Assembly (NCBI RefSeq): GCF_003963535.1
Contig: NZ_CP034539.1
Span: forward strand, 62,001 to 126,000
Length of the DNA stretch: 64,000 nt
Source: Streptomyces cyaneochromogenes
GTDB lineage: Bacteria; Actinomycetota; Actinomycetes; Streptomycetales; Streptomycetaceae
Direction of reading: 5' to 3'
The notes under the pieces were generated by a model. The model worked only from the letters and a program-made list of their open reading frames with translations. It ran no database searches and was not told the origin of the DNA. Position numbers and translations under genes: made by a program. This document shows, in pieces, positions 46,528 to 56,024 of the stretch (its first letter is position 1; every line of letters starts with the position of its first letter).

Positions 46528-46760
46528 TTGAGGCTCCTCAAATCGCAAACGTAAGTCGGGATATCCGCCCCGAATGGGAGCGCTCCCGACTGCTGACTTC
46601 TTGAAGCTAACACAGGGAGACCTTGTTGTTACAGAGGAAATTCGCTGTGGCGAAGATCACCCATTACCGATGATTACTTGCGTCACGCCTGGCGCATGCA
46701 CGCATTCCGGAGTTTAGAGTTCCGCTTAATTTCGCATTCCGGGAAGTCTCCTGCGATACG
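46528..46760. promoter_or_regulatory. Divergent promoter region with a perfect palindrome
   Basis: About 230 bp between the precursor gene (minus) and the GNAT gene (plus). It contains the perfect 12-bp palindrome GGGAGCGCTCCC at 46,576-46,587, a candidate operator, and is less GC rich toward 46,640-46,740. A TAGCTT -10-like hexamer on the minus strand near 46,605 is possible but weak. Confidence 0.45.
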
Positions 46761-47258
46761 ATGCGTGTCGTGACGACATACCAGGCTCACCCCATCGTGG
46801 TGCGAACCGCCATCGAAAAGGACATTCCGAATCTCGTCGAATGTGCTGCCGCGCTCTTTGCAGAGGACGCCGGCAGCCGCGACTCGGCTATTAACACCAA
46901 CTGGCCGCGCGAATACGGGCCGGACCGCTTCGCCACCGGTCTGCACGATCCGGATCGGCTCATCCTCACCGCTGACAGCCAGAACGGAAGCGCTGTCGCC
47001 TACCTGACTGGCACCCTCGCCCAGCCCTCGCCCATGACCACCTTCCCCATCGCCACCCTCACTGCCATGTGGGTGAGTCCCGACCATCGCGGGTCTGGCG
47101 TCGGTGCCCAACTCGTCGAGCAGTTCCTCACTTGGGCCAAGGAGCGTGGGGCTGAGCGCGCGGAAGTCACGGCCTACGTCGCCAACGAGGGAGCCCGTCG
47201 CTTCTATGCGCGCCACGGCTTCACCGACCACGCCACAACGGCCGCTCGCCCCCTGTAG
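46761..47258 (+). CDS. GNAT N-acetyltransferase
   Basis: 165 residues. The acetyl-CoA-binding motif A is MWVSPDHRGSGVGAQLVEQF and the C-terminal motif B is VANEGARRFYARHGF, giving a RimI/PhnO-like single-domain GNAT. The start is ATG 46761; a GTG nine bases later is possible. It diverges from the precursor gene and is separated from the NRPS genes by a terminator-like hairpin, so it may be an immunity acetyltransferase or a tailoring enzyme of the peptide product, or unrelated. Confidence 0.8.
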   Translation: MRVVTTYQAHPIVVRTAIEKDIPNLVECAAALFAEDAGSRDSAINTNWPREYGPDRFATGLHDPDRLILTADSQNGSAVAYLTGTLAQPSPMTTFPIATLTAMWVSPDHRGSGVGAQLVEQFLTWAKERGAERAEVTAYVANEGARRFYARHGFTDHATTAARPL

Positions 47259-47426
47259 ACAACGCGCCTGCGGAAGCGGCCTTACCGCGGCCCCGGCACA
47301 GGAAGAAGTCGCGGGCGGGCGGTTGCGGTGCGCAGAACCCGGCCCCCATCTCCTGTAAGTGGCCAGCCGAGAGAGGGGATGCAAGGGCTGCTATGCGGCC
47401 CTGTTCACACCGATCCCAGGGGCGCG

Positions 47427-47466
47427 GAAGCCCTCTCGGGGCCCCGACAGGTTCTGAGAGGGCTTC
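47427..47466. terminator. Perfect hairpin between the GNAT and NRPS genes
   Basis: GAAGCCCTCTC (47,427-47,437) pairs perfectly with GAGAGGGCTTC (47,456-47,466) over an 18-base loop, followed by TTGCTTGC. It probably ends the GNAT transcript. The 520 bp between 47,259 and 47,785 holds no other gene; the NRPS promoter should lie in the 320 bp after the hairpin. Confidence 0.7.
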
Positions 47467-47785
47467 TTGCTTGCGGAAAGCTTTGAAGGCCCTGCCCTGC
47501 CGGGTGATGGCCCTGGCGGTATTCGGGTAGATTGCGCGGCCTGCCCCGGCGTATCGCACCACGGTCAACGGGACTCCGTCTGGGGTGCGAGGATCACTAC
47601 TGCGCCCGCACTGCACTGATTTCAGCCAGGCAGCAAGATCGTGACCGAAAAAGGCCTTTTGAGATCCGAAGGGCCTGGGCGACGTTTAGTGGCTACAACA
47701 GGCCGTTCCTACATCCACAGAACTATGTCCTGAAACCGATTCCCTCGAATGGCCGAAAGTACGCTGCCCGCGAGTGAGGAGTCTG

Positions 47786-48109
47786 GTGGCAAATCTGCCC
47801 AAAATTGCCCAGGCAAGCAAACCCGCTGCACCGGAAGACCCGATGAATGATGCATCGATGACCACCGGCCGAATGCCTTCCGCGTCGGCTTCTGAAGTGG
47901 TGCTGAATATCGTCGAAGAGGTCCTACGGGCAGGCACAGTGACTTTGGACGACGGTTTCTACGACTTCGGAGGGACCTCACTTCAGGCCATGCGGATCTG
48001 CGTCCGGATCGAGAAGACACTTGCTGTCGTGATCAAGCCTGAGGTCCTTCTCGACAGCGATTGCCTCGGTGACTTCGCGCGATCGGTGGCTGAGCTCAAG
48101 GACGCGTGA
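47786..48109 (+). CDS. Free-standing peptidyl carrier protein (NRPS T domain)
   Basis: 107 residues from GTG 47786 (GAGGAG upstream); GTG 47774 and internal ATGs are alternatives. The phosphopantetheine site is FYDFGGTSLQAMRICV with the conserved Ser in GGTS. The domain is in the last ~80 residues (SEVVLNIVEEVLRAGTVTLD). Its stop overlaps the adenylation gene (TGATG). It should hold the amino acid activated by the next gene's enzyme and donate it to the condensation domain of the large NRPS, like ThdA in the tilivalline system. Confidence 0.85.
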   Translation: MANLPKIAQASKPAAPEDPMNDASMTTGRMPSASASEVVLNIVEEVLRAGTVTLDDGFYDFGGTSLQAMRICVRIEKTLAVVIKPEVLLDSDCLGDFARSVAELKDA

Positions 48110-49647
48110 TGACAAACCCCGTGCTGATCCACGAGGGGGTAGCGTGTCGGGCTGCGATGAAGCCTGGGGCAACAGCGGTGATCAGTGGTGTGGAACGGCT
48201 CAGCTACGCTGAACTTGATGCAGACGCTGGCAAGGTGGCGCACGCGCTGCGAGAGCGGGGAGTGGCCCGAGGAAGCATCGTTCCTGTGATCCTGCCGCGC
48301 TCGGCCCAGTTGATCACCGTGCTGCTCGGAGTGCTTAAGTGCGGCGCAGCCTACGCGGCGATGGACCCGAGCTGGCCGGACCAGCGAGTCCACGCCCTGC
48401 TGGAGGCGCTCAACCCCCCGGTACTGGTGGCCACGGCGCCGTCATCGACGCACACCGCCGTGCCTGTCTGGTCGCCCCCCGCCACCTGGCCGGCTTCCGC
48501 GACCGGCGCGGCTCCCCTGTCCGGCATCAGCGGCGCCGATCCGGCCACTGTATTCTTCACGTCGGGCACTTCTGGCACATCCAAGGCGGTGCTCTCCCCG
48601 CACCGGGCGACGACCCGCCTGTTCCGGGAGCACACCGACTGGTGGCCAGTAGGCGGGGTGATCGCCCAAGTGGCGCCAGCGTCCTGGGACGCCTTCTCAC
48701 TCGAGGTCTGGGGCACGCTGCTGACCGGCGGTACCTGCGTGGTGCACCCCTCGGGCCACCTTCTTCCAGGAGGGCTGCGCACGCTGGTGGGCACGGCGCG
48801 GGTCGACACAGTCTTCCTTACCACGTCGCTGTTCAACTTCCTTGTGGAGGAGGACGTGGACTCCTTTAGGGGGCTGCGCCGTGTCCTCGTAGGGGGCGAG
48901 AGACTCTCAGCCACCCACGTCCGCACCTGCCTGGAAAGGCATCCGCTGCTCAGAGTCAGCAACTGCTACGGGCCTGTCGAAAACTGTGTGTTCGCTTCCG
49001 TCCACGCAATCGACCGAGAAGACTGTGATCTCACAGGCGGCATACCGCTGGGGCGCGCCGTTCCCGGTACCGGGATCCACGTGCTGCGGGGCGGCCAGCC
49101 GGCCGGGCCCGGAGAGACCGGCGAAATATGCCTGTCCGGGGACGGGCTGGCGCTGGGGTACCTGACAGATCCGCAGTTGACTGCCCAGAAGTTCCCCACC
49201 GTGCGAGTCGAAGGAGTCGCACGGCGCATCTACCGCACAGGCGACCTCGGCTGGCTGGACCAGGACGGCCTTCTGCACTTCAGTGGACGCGGCGACCGCC
49301 AGATCAAGGTGGCTGGCCACCGGGTGGAACCGGCGGAGATCGAGGCGGCTGGCCGGGCTGTTCACGGGGTGCGGGAATGCACGGTGCTGCCCGTAACCGA
49401 CAGCGGTGGGAGCGTGGTCCGCCTGGCCATGTTCTACGTGCCTGCGCTGCCGACCGTGCCAGGCGAGCAAGGCGCCGCTTCCCCAGCGGCCGTTCGGAAG
49501 GCTCTGTCGGCGCGACTGCCCCGATATCTGGTCCCGCACCTGCTCCGGCCGTGCGCGTCCTTCCCCCTCACAACGCATGGAAAGGTCGACTCTGCGGCGC
49601 TACTGGCATCTTTGCCCTCCTCACCACGTCCTCGCACCGGCCCATGA
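48106..49647 (+). CDS. Free-standing NRPS adenylation enzyme
   Basis: 513 residues, GTG 48106 or ATG 48109. The A-domain core motifs are present: A3 FFTSGTSGTSKAVL, A5 CYGPVENCVF, A7 YRTGDLGWLDQDGLL, A8 GRGDRQIKVAGHRVEPAEIE and A10 PLTTHGKVDS. My by-eye reading of the specificity code is D-A-L-F-L-G-C-V-F-K; the Asp indicates an alpha-amino acid, not an anthranilate-type acid, with a hydrophobic side chain likely. It overlaps the carrier upstream and, by ATGA, the large NRPS downstream. It loads the free carrier protein. Confidence 0.85.
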   Translation: MMTNPVLIHEGVACRAAMKPGATAVISGVERLSYAELDADAGKVAHALRERGVARGSIVPVILPRSAQLITVLLGVLKCGAAYAAMDPSWPDQRVHALLEALNPPVLVATAPSSTHTAVPVWSPPATWPASATGAAPLSGISGADPATVFFTSGTSGTSKAVLSPHRATTRLFREHTDWWPVGGVIAQVAPASWDAFSLEVWGTLLTGGTCVVHPSGHLLPGGLRTLVGTARVDTVFLTTSLFNFLVEEDVDSFRGLRRVLVGGERLSATHVRTCLERHPLLRVSNCYGPVENCVFASVHAIDREDCDLTGGIPLGRAVPGTGIHVLRGGQPAGPGETGEICLSGDGLALGYLTDPQLTAQKFPTVRVEGVARRIYRTGDLGWLDQDGLLHFSGRGDRQIKVAGHRVEPAEIEAAGRAVHGVRECTVLPVTDSGGSVVRLAMFYVPALPTVPGEQGAASPAAVRKALSARLPRYLVPHLLRPCASFPLTTHGKVDSAALLASLPSSPRPRTGP

Positions 49648-52600
49648 GCAAGGAGAAGTCCGTGATCCCGCCTGGCTCCGTCCGCAGGCAGACGAGCGCA
49701 GACGTACCGTCGCTGTATCCGATGTCGTATGAGCAGGAGGGGATCTGGCTCGTCGACCAAATCGGCGACGGACCCTCCAGCTACGTGGAGGCGTGGGCAC
49801 ACCACCTGCGCGGTGCAATCGACGTCCCTTCCGTGCAGGACGCTCTGGACGGCATCGTGCGTCGGCACGAGTCCCTGCGCAGTCGGCTCCACATGATCGA
49901 TGGACAACCGCTGCAGGAGATCGTGCCCCCACGCCCCGTCCCGCTCGCCCGCCGGCAGGTCACCGCAACCGGGCTGCGGGAAGCCGTGCGGACGGCGGTC
50001 TCAGGACCAGTGGCACTGGAGCAGCCTCCGCTGTTACGCGCGACCCTGCTCGAACTGGGCAAGGAGGAAGCGGTGCTGGCCGTGGCCGTCCACCATGCGG
50101 CGGTAGACGGCTGGTCTCTCCAACTCCTCGACGAGGAGTTCAGCGAGCTGTACCGGGCAGCCGTCGGGGGAACCACTGCGACGCTGCCCGAGCTGCCGTT
50201 GCCATTCAGGGCGTACGCGCAGCAGCAGCGTGCGCGGCACACCGATGGGATGGCCTACTGGCGTAAGGTCCTCGCCGACGCCCCCCTTGAGTCCACCTTT
50301 CCGCCCGACCGGCCCCGTCCGGACATGCTCAGCCGCCGCGGCGCGGTAGTCGACTTCACCGTGGACCGCGAGATCACCAAGCGGCTGCACCGGCTGTGCC
50401 GTGAACTCAAGGCCTCCCCCTATACGGTACTGGCGGCCGCCGTCACTGCCCTGCTCAGCAGGCACAGCGGTCAACAGAACGTGGTTTTGGGTGCACCGGT
50501 CTCGCGTCGTGAGGGGCCCGAGCTGGAATCGATGATCGCCTGCCTCGCCGAGGTCCTTCCCCTGCGCCAACCGGTACGGCCCGAGGAGCCGTTCAGGGAA
50601 CTGGCACTCGGGACGAAGCAGAGGATCCGTTCCGCCGTCGCCCATCGGGACATCCCTTACACCCGGTTGGTCTCTGAAGCGGGCGTGCCACGCGTACCTT
50701 CCCGCTCCTCTCTGTTCCAAGTGGTACTGACGGTGGACGACGGGCCACCGCCCGGCCTGTCTCTGCCGGGTGTGTCGGCACAGCGGCTGTATCCGCATGC
50801 GGGCACAGCAAAGTTCGACGTCTTCTTCCATCTCACTCCCGAGAACGGAGCGCTGCGAGGACGCCTGGAGTACGCGACAGACCTGTTCTCGGCACGAACC
50901 GCCGAAGAGCTGACCCTTCGATTTCGTGCACTGCTCGCTGACGCGGTCACTCACCCCGACCAGACGGTGGCCCAACTGGCGATGCTCTCCCAGGCGGACC
51001 ACGATCGGGTCGTGGGATCCTGGGCCGCGGGACCGGAGCCGGAACCTGATCCGCCCGTTGCCCACGAGGCATTCCGCCTGGCGGCCGGCCGAACCCCCGA
51101 TGCAACTGCCGTGCTGCACGGGGAGGACGGGTGGAGCTACGCGGAGCTCGACGCGGCAAGTACCGCGCTGGCGGAGCAACTGGTTGCCGCCGGGCATGGG
51201 CAAAGCAGGGTAGCCATTCTGCTGGAGCGCTCCCTTGGGCTGCCGCTGGCCGTGCTGGCCGTACTCAAGGCCGGCGGCTGCTGCGTGGCGGTCGACCCCG
51301 GATATCCAGCGGAGCGCGTCGCCCTCATCCTGCACGACAGTGCAGCCGGGACCGTGCTGACCACCCGGAACCTCCAGCACCTGGTGACCGGTCAACCCGC
51401 TGTCCAGACGCTGCTCCTGGACGAAGCCCCGTCGACGCATGCCCGGGCCACATCAGACGACACGTTCCCCACACTGCCTGAAGTGACCGGGCACGACCCC
51501 GCTTACCTGATCTACACCTCAGGTTCCACTGGCCGGCCGAAGGGGGTGGTGATGCCGCACCGGGCGCTGGCCGGCCTGATCAGCTGGCAACAGCACCGGA
51601 CCAGCACGACACGGGGTTCACGGACGGCTCAGCTCGCCCCACTCAGCTTTGACGTCGCCTTCCAGGAGTTGTTCGCCACCTGGGCCGGCGGCGGAACGCT
51701 GGTCCTGGTCGACGAGGACGTCCGACGAGACCCCACGCGGCTGCTTGGCTTCGTCACGGAGCAGTCCATCGAGCGGCTCTTCCTCCCGTTCGTGGCCCTG
51801 CAGCAGCTGGCGGACTGCGCGGCGGCGGACGGATGGCGCTGCGCCAGCCTCCGAGAGGTGGTGACCGCAGGCGAACAGTTGTTCATCACCCCCGCAGTCA
51901 GACGGTTCTTCACACAGAGCACCAGTGCCGTGCTCGACAACCAGTACGGCCCCTCCGAGACCCATGTCGTCACCGCCGAACTGCTTTCCGGCGATCCCGC
52001 GGCTTGGCCGGAACGGCCGCCCATCGGACGGCCGGTGCCCGGCGCCAAGATTCTTGTTTTGGACGGACAGCTGCGCCCGGTGCCCCCTGGCACGCCGGGT
52101 GAGATCTGCATCGGCGGGACCGGTCTCGCCCTCGGCTATCACGGACAGCCGGCAGCGACCGCACAGAAGTTCGTAGCTGACCCCTGGGCTGCCGCACCCG
52201 CCCGGCTGTACCGCAGCGGTGATTTCGGTCGGTTCCTGCCGGACGGCCGGATCGAGTTCCTCGGACGCAGGGATGAGCAGGTGAAGATCCGTGGTGTCCG
52301 GGTGGAGCTCGGCGAAGTCGAAGCCGCTGTCAAAGGGCTGCCGGGTGTGGCCGACGCCGTGGTGACCGCCGGTACGTCGCAGGCCGGTGACAGGCGCCTG
52401 GTCGTGCACTACCTATCCGCCAGCGGAACCGCGCTTCTGGCGGCGGACCTGCGTGCCCAGCTCGGCCTGCGGCTGCCCTCTCACCTGATCCCCGCGCATT
52501 ACGTGCCGCTGTCTGCGTTGCCGCTCACCGCGAGCGGCAAGGTCGACCGGTCACGGCTGCCAGAACCAGAGGAAACGGGCACGGCGACGCAGCCTCGGCG

Positions 52601-54014
52601 GCCGATGAGCGACGCAGAACGCCGGGTCGCCACGCTGTGGTGCGAGGTACTCGGCACGAACGAGATCGGACCGGACGAGGACTTCTTCGCGCTGGGCGGG
52701 GACTCGCTGCTCGCCGTACGGCTACTTCTGAAAGTGCGTGAGGACTGGGGGATCCGCCTCGGCCTAGGGGCGATGTTCGCCGCACCCACCATCGCCCGCA
52801 TGGCGACGGTTCTTACCAACGGCGCCGCAGAGACGGCTCCCGGTACGAACACAGACGCTGAACTGGCTCCCGACATCATCGCGCAGGGCACCGGCAAGCG
52901 GGCAACGGGCCCTGCCCGATACGTCTTCCTCACCGGGGCCACCGGCTTCCTGGGCAGCCATCTCCTGCATGACCTGCTGGCCCACACCAAAGCGGTTGTG
53001 TACTGCCTGGTGCGCTCACCCGATGAGGAGTCTGCGCAGCAGCGGCTGCGCACAACCCTCGCCCACTTCGGGCTGTGGGACGAGGCGTTCGCGCAGCGGC
53101 TGATCGCCGTCCCGGGTGATCTGTCGCTCGAGCGACTGGGTTTGCCTCCAACGGACTTCGATGCCCTTGCCCGGCAGGTCGACGCTGTCTATCACACTGG
53201 CGCCTGTGTCAACCTTGCGCTCTCCTACGAGCAACTGAAGGACACCAATGTACGCGGCACCGCGGAAGTACTGCGCCTGGCCGTTCAGCACCACACCGTC
53301 CCCCTTCACCACGTTTCCACGGTGGGCGTCTACGCGAACGCTGATGGACGTGGCGCCATCCGGCCGGACGATCCGCTGCCCCCGGACGGCACGTTGAGCA
53401 ACGGCTACGCACAGAGCAAATGGGCGGCCGAGGTGCTGCTGCGGCAGGCCCGTCAGCGCGGTTTACCCGTGTCGATCTATCGGCCCACTCGAATCACCGG
53501 GGCTGCCGTCGGCGGACTCGGGCCAACTACCGACTACCTGTGGCTCCTGCTCAAGGGGTGCGTCGACGTAGGCATGGTGCCCAACGACACCGAAGAGATC
53601 TTCGACCTGGTGCCGGTCGACTACGTCAGCCGCGCCGTGCTGGAACTCTCGCGGCAGGACGCTTCTGGCAATTTCCACGTGACAAGCGAGCGCTTCCTGC
53701 GGCTGACCGAGGCGGCCAAGTACCTGCGCGCGCTGGGCTACCGGATTTCCGAAGTACCGCTGGCGAAGTGGCGTCAGGCCGTCGAGGGTGAACCGACCAA
53801 TGCCGCCTACCCGTTACTGACCCTGCTACCCGCAGACGTGGGTTCCTCAGGCGGTGATACTCCGTGTGTCTTCGATGCGCACGCGACGCGAAACGCTCTA
53901 GCCGACAGGGGGATTCACTGTCCGATCGTGGATGAGGAACTCTTCGCCGGGTATGTGCGGGCATACGTCCGGAGCGGCTTCCTGCCGCCGCCCGGACAGA
54001 TCCAGGGTGGGTGA
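49644..54014 (+). CDS. NRPS, condensation-adenylation-thiolation-terminal reductase
   Basis: 1456 residues from ATG 49644 overlapping the previous stop; GTG 49662 with AAGGAG upstream is an alternative start. The C domain has VHHAAVDG (149-156). The A domain (~480-930) has LIYTSGSTGRPKGVV and YGPSETHVVT, with by-eye code D-V-Q-F-V-A-Q-V-V-K, close to proline codes. The T domain has Ser1021 (LGGDSLLAV). The reductase has TGATGFLG (1097-1104) and Tyr1255/Lys1259 (YAQSKWAAE), so it releases an aldehyde with NAD(P)H. The expected product is an X-Pro-type dipeptide aldehyde or cyclic imine. Three TTA codons (50,034, 53,463 and 53,814) suggest bldA control. Confidence 0.9.
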   Translation: MSKEKSVIPPGSVRRQTSADVPSLYPMSYEQEGIWLVDQIGDGPSSYVEAWAHHLRGAIDVPSVQDALDGIVRRHESLRSRLHMIDGQPLQEIVPPRPVPLARRQVTATGLREAVRTAVSGPVALEQPPLLRATLLELGKEEAVLAVAVHHAAVDGWSLQLLDEEFSELYRAAVGGTTATLPELPLPFRAYAQQQRARHTDGMAYWRKVLADAPLESTFPPDRPRPDMLSRRGAVVDFTVDREITKRLHRLCRELKASPYTVLAAAVTALLSRHSGQQNVVLGAPVSRREGPELESMIACLAEVLPLRQPVRPEEPFRELALGTKQRIRSAVAHRDIPYTRLVSEAGVPRVPSRSSLFQVVLTVDDGPPPGLSLPGVSAQRLYPHAGTAKFDVFFHLTPENGALRGRLEYATDLFSARTAEELTLRFRALLADAVTHPDQTVAQLAMLSQADHDRVVGSWAAGPEPEPDPPVAHEAFRLAAGRTPDATAVLHGEDGWSYAELDAASTALAEQLVAAGHGQSRVAILLERSLGLPLAVLAVLKAGGCCVAVDPGYPAERVALILHDSAAGTVLTTRNLQHLVTGQPAVQTLLLDEAPSTHARATSDDTFPTLPEVTGHDPAYLIYTSGSTGRPKGVVMPHRALAGLISWQQHRTSTTRGSRTAQLAPLSFDVAFQELFATWAGGGTLVLVDEDVRRDPTRLLGFVTEQSIERLFLPFVALQQLADCAAADGWRCASLREVVTAGEQLFITPAVRRFFTQSTSAVLDNQYGPSETHVVTAELLSGDPAAWPERPPIGRPVPGAKILVLDGQLRPVPPGTPGEICIGGTGLALGYHGQPAATAQKFVADPWAAAPARLYRSGDFGRFLPDGRIEFLGRRDEQVKIRGVRVELGEVEAAVKGLPGVADAVVTAGTSQAGDRRLVVHYLSASGTALLAADLRAQLGLRLPSHLIPAHYVPLSALPLTASGKVDRSRLPEPEETGTATQPRRPMSDAERRVATLWCEVLGTNEIGPDEDFFALGGDSLLAVRLLLKVREDWGIRLGLGAMFAAPTIARMATVLTNGAAETAPGTNTDAELAPDIIAQGTGKRATGPARYVFLTGATGFLGSHLLHDLLAHTKAVVYCLVRSPDEESAQQRLRTTLAHFGLWDEAFAQRLIAVPGDLSLERLGLPPTDFDALARQVDAVYHTGACVNLALSYEQLKDTNVRGTAEVLRLAVQHHTVPLHHVSTVGVYANADGRGAIRPDDPLPPDGTLSNGYAQSKWAAEVLLRQARQRGLPVSIYRPTRITGAAVGGLGPTTDYLWLLLKGCVDVGMVPNDTEEIFDLVPVDYVSRAVLELSRQDASGNFHVTSERFLRLTEAAKYLRALGYRISEVPLAKWRQAVEGEPTNAAYPLLTLLPADVGSSGGDTPCVFDAHATRNALADRGIHCPIVDEELFAGYVRAYVRSGFLPPPGQIQGG

Positions 54015-54908
54015 GTGCGAGTACGCGCGATGGAGGGCATGGTGTCCTGCCGTCCGGCGATCGTGAGGTTGGTACTGACCGCAGCTATCTCCCAGCGGCC
54101 CGACCCGCAAGGGGCCGTCGACGAGATGGGTGATCAGGGTGTCGGTGTGGTCGACGACCTCGAGCGGGTCTGTGGGCTTGGCCTGCTTCCCAGCCAACGA
54201 TGTCTGCCTTCGCCGGAGAGACCGGCCTGGCCGGAGCCGTCGCCTGCCTGCAGCAATCCCTCGACGAGGGCTCACTTCAGGCAGGCGACGAGCTGACAAC
54301 CGCCCTGCGCCTGTACGAACGCTACGCCCAGGGATGACGGCCTGAGTTCTGACGACACGCTGCCGGTGCGTGGTAAGGACCGTGGGATGCCGGCAGCCCA
54401 CCCATCAACCACCAGGGGGTGCATGACGCCCACAGCACCGGCTGGCATGTTGAGCTGCCGACCGTACTGATGAGTGCACAACCCGCCGCCCCGGACATCT
54501 GGTGCCCACGTTGGCTGGGACACGAGGGCGAGTCAGAGTTGGCCTCGCTGCAGCGACCTCAGTCGAAGCCGAGCACGGCTCGAGACAACTGCCATTCCTG
54601 TACCGCCCACACCCACCGCCCTGTAGACGTCCTCACCAAGCCTGTGGTGGCCTCATCCAACAGGACGCGGTCACCACAGCAGCACTGAGACCTCAAACCC
54701 AGTGGAGCCACACGTCTCTGACCAGCGCAAACTCGGCGCCCGCTATAGCGGTCTGCACGAGAATGACATGGCCATTCGTCGTTCATGTTCGTGCCAGTTG
54801 AGCACCATCCGTCAGTGCCGATCACGAGGTCAGAAGGCCCGATCCACTGACACTCAGACGACGATGTTCAACTGACACTCCCCTGCAGACCTGCAGCCCG
54901 GACACTGC
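54015..54908. other. Region after the NRPS with only gene fragments
   Basis: About 890 bp. A 45-codon plus frame at 54,200-54,337 (MSAFAGETGLAGAVACLQQS at its start, ending LRLYERYAQG) looks like the end of a protein and may be a remnant or small gene. Other frames on both strands lack ribosome binding sites and coding character. No hairpin strong enough to call a terminator was found. Confidence 0.4.
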
Positions 54909-55739
54909 GTGCTGCTGCTCACCGCCCGTCAGAAGGCGGGGGAAACCGTCCTGCGGTGCGTGTGGCGGCTCACCGCCCGGGGCTACCGCTGGAACGGCGC
55001 TGCCCTGACCCGCTTCGGCCAGAAATTGTCCGAGGGCATCGCGTGGCTCGCCCTCGGGGACCTGGTGGTCGCCGAGGCGCCCACCGCCCGCACACGGCCG
55101 ACGGCGCCGGACCTGTCTATGTCGGTCTACGGCAAGCTGGACGCGTCGCCGGTGACTGCGGAGGTCGTCTCTGCCTCGATCGCCACCACTCCGGCAGGCG
55201 AGGTCCCCGTCATGCTGCGCCCGTGGATCAAGGCAACCGTCCCCGTGACTCTGTATCCGTCGCGGTCCGTCGGGAGCGACTACTTCGGCGCTGACTGCCT
55301 GCTCGCCCCCGCAGGCGACCACGCCGCTCTCGACGCGGAACCGGGTCCTGTCGGTGCTCCCCGCCGGCTATCTCGCGTCGAACGCCTGCCACCTCGAAGA
55401 TCTCGCCGAGTACGCTGTCGCGGAGGGCCGCAGCCCGCGGAGGGGGCCGCGTTCGCCCGTTGGGTGATCTCGTCGGAGATCCTGACGTTCGGGGTGTACA
55501 ACGCGGCGTACGAGTGCTGGGAGCGGTCGCTCACCTGCACCATGACCGCTGCCAAGGCGGTGCTCATGTACACGCGGATGAATGGTGCGGCGCTGGGTCT
55601 GGAGTGCGGTTGCGGGCGGCGTCATCGGGGTTGGCCGTGGGAGCGCACTACGGTGTGGGACGACGAGGAGCGCCGTTACCGCAGCTTCGGCGAGGTCGAC
55701 ATGGACCGGGCCGGCGGCCTGATCGCCGCGCGCGGGTAA
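54909..55739 (+). pseudogene. Hypothetical gene with two compensating frameshifts
   Basis: The 276-codon frame looks genuine at both ends (RGYRWNGAALTRFGQKLSEG, IAWLALGDLVVAEAPTA at the start; VISSEILTFGVYNAAYECWE at the end). Between about 55,317 and 55,440 it becomes arginine/proline noise. In that interval the +1 frame reads TPLSTRNRVLSVLPAGYLAS then NACHLEDLAEYAVAEGRSP, which is protein-like. So the ancestral gene probably ran frame A, B, A, requiring an indel near 55,317 and a compensating one near 55,440. Family not recognised. Either the gene is dead or altered, or the assembly has two small errors. Confidence 0.45.
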
Positions 55740-56024
55740 CGGGTCACGGGCGAGTGGTCGACCGGTGACGTTGTCCGCCGGGTGGCCGTCGAGCCGAACG
55801 CCGCGCCGTCCGGCCCGGGAACGGCCGAAGCGTGGGAGTCCGAGGGCGGAGCCTGCCCCGGCATGGAGCCGCTGCGCGGCCCGGAGCCTGGCCCGGCGGC
55901 CATCACCGTTCCGCAGGAGCACGGAAGACGCCTCCTGACCCGCTGCCCGGGCCGGGCCGACGGGTTCGGCCCGGGCAGCCCGCCCCCCTCTCTCGCTGTG
56001 CGCCGCCGCCCGGAAGGCCTCGCC

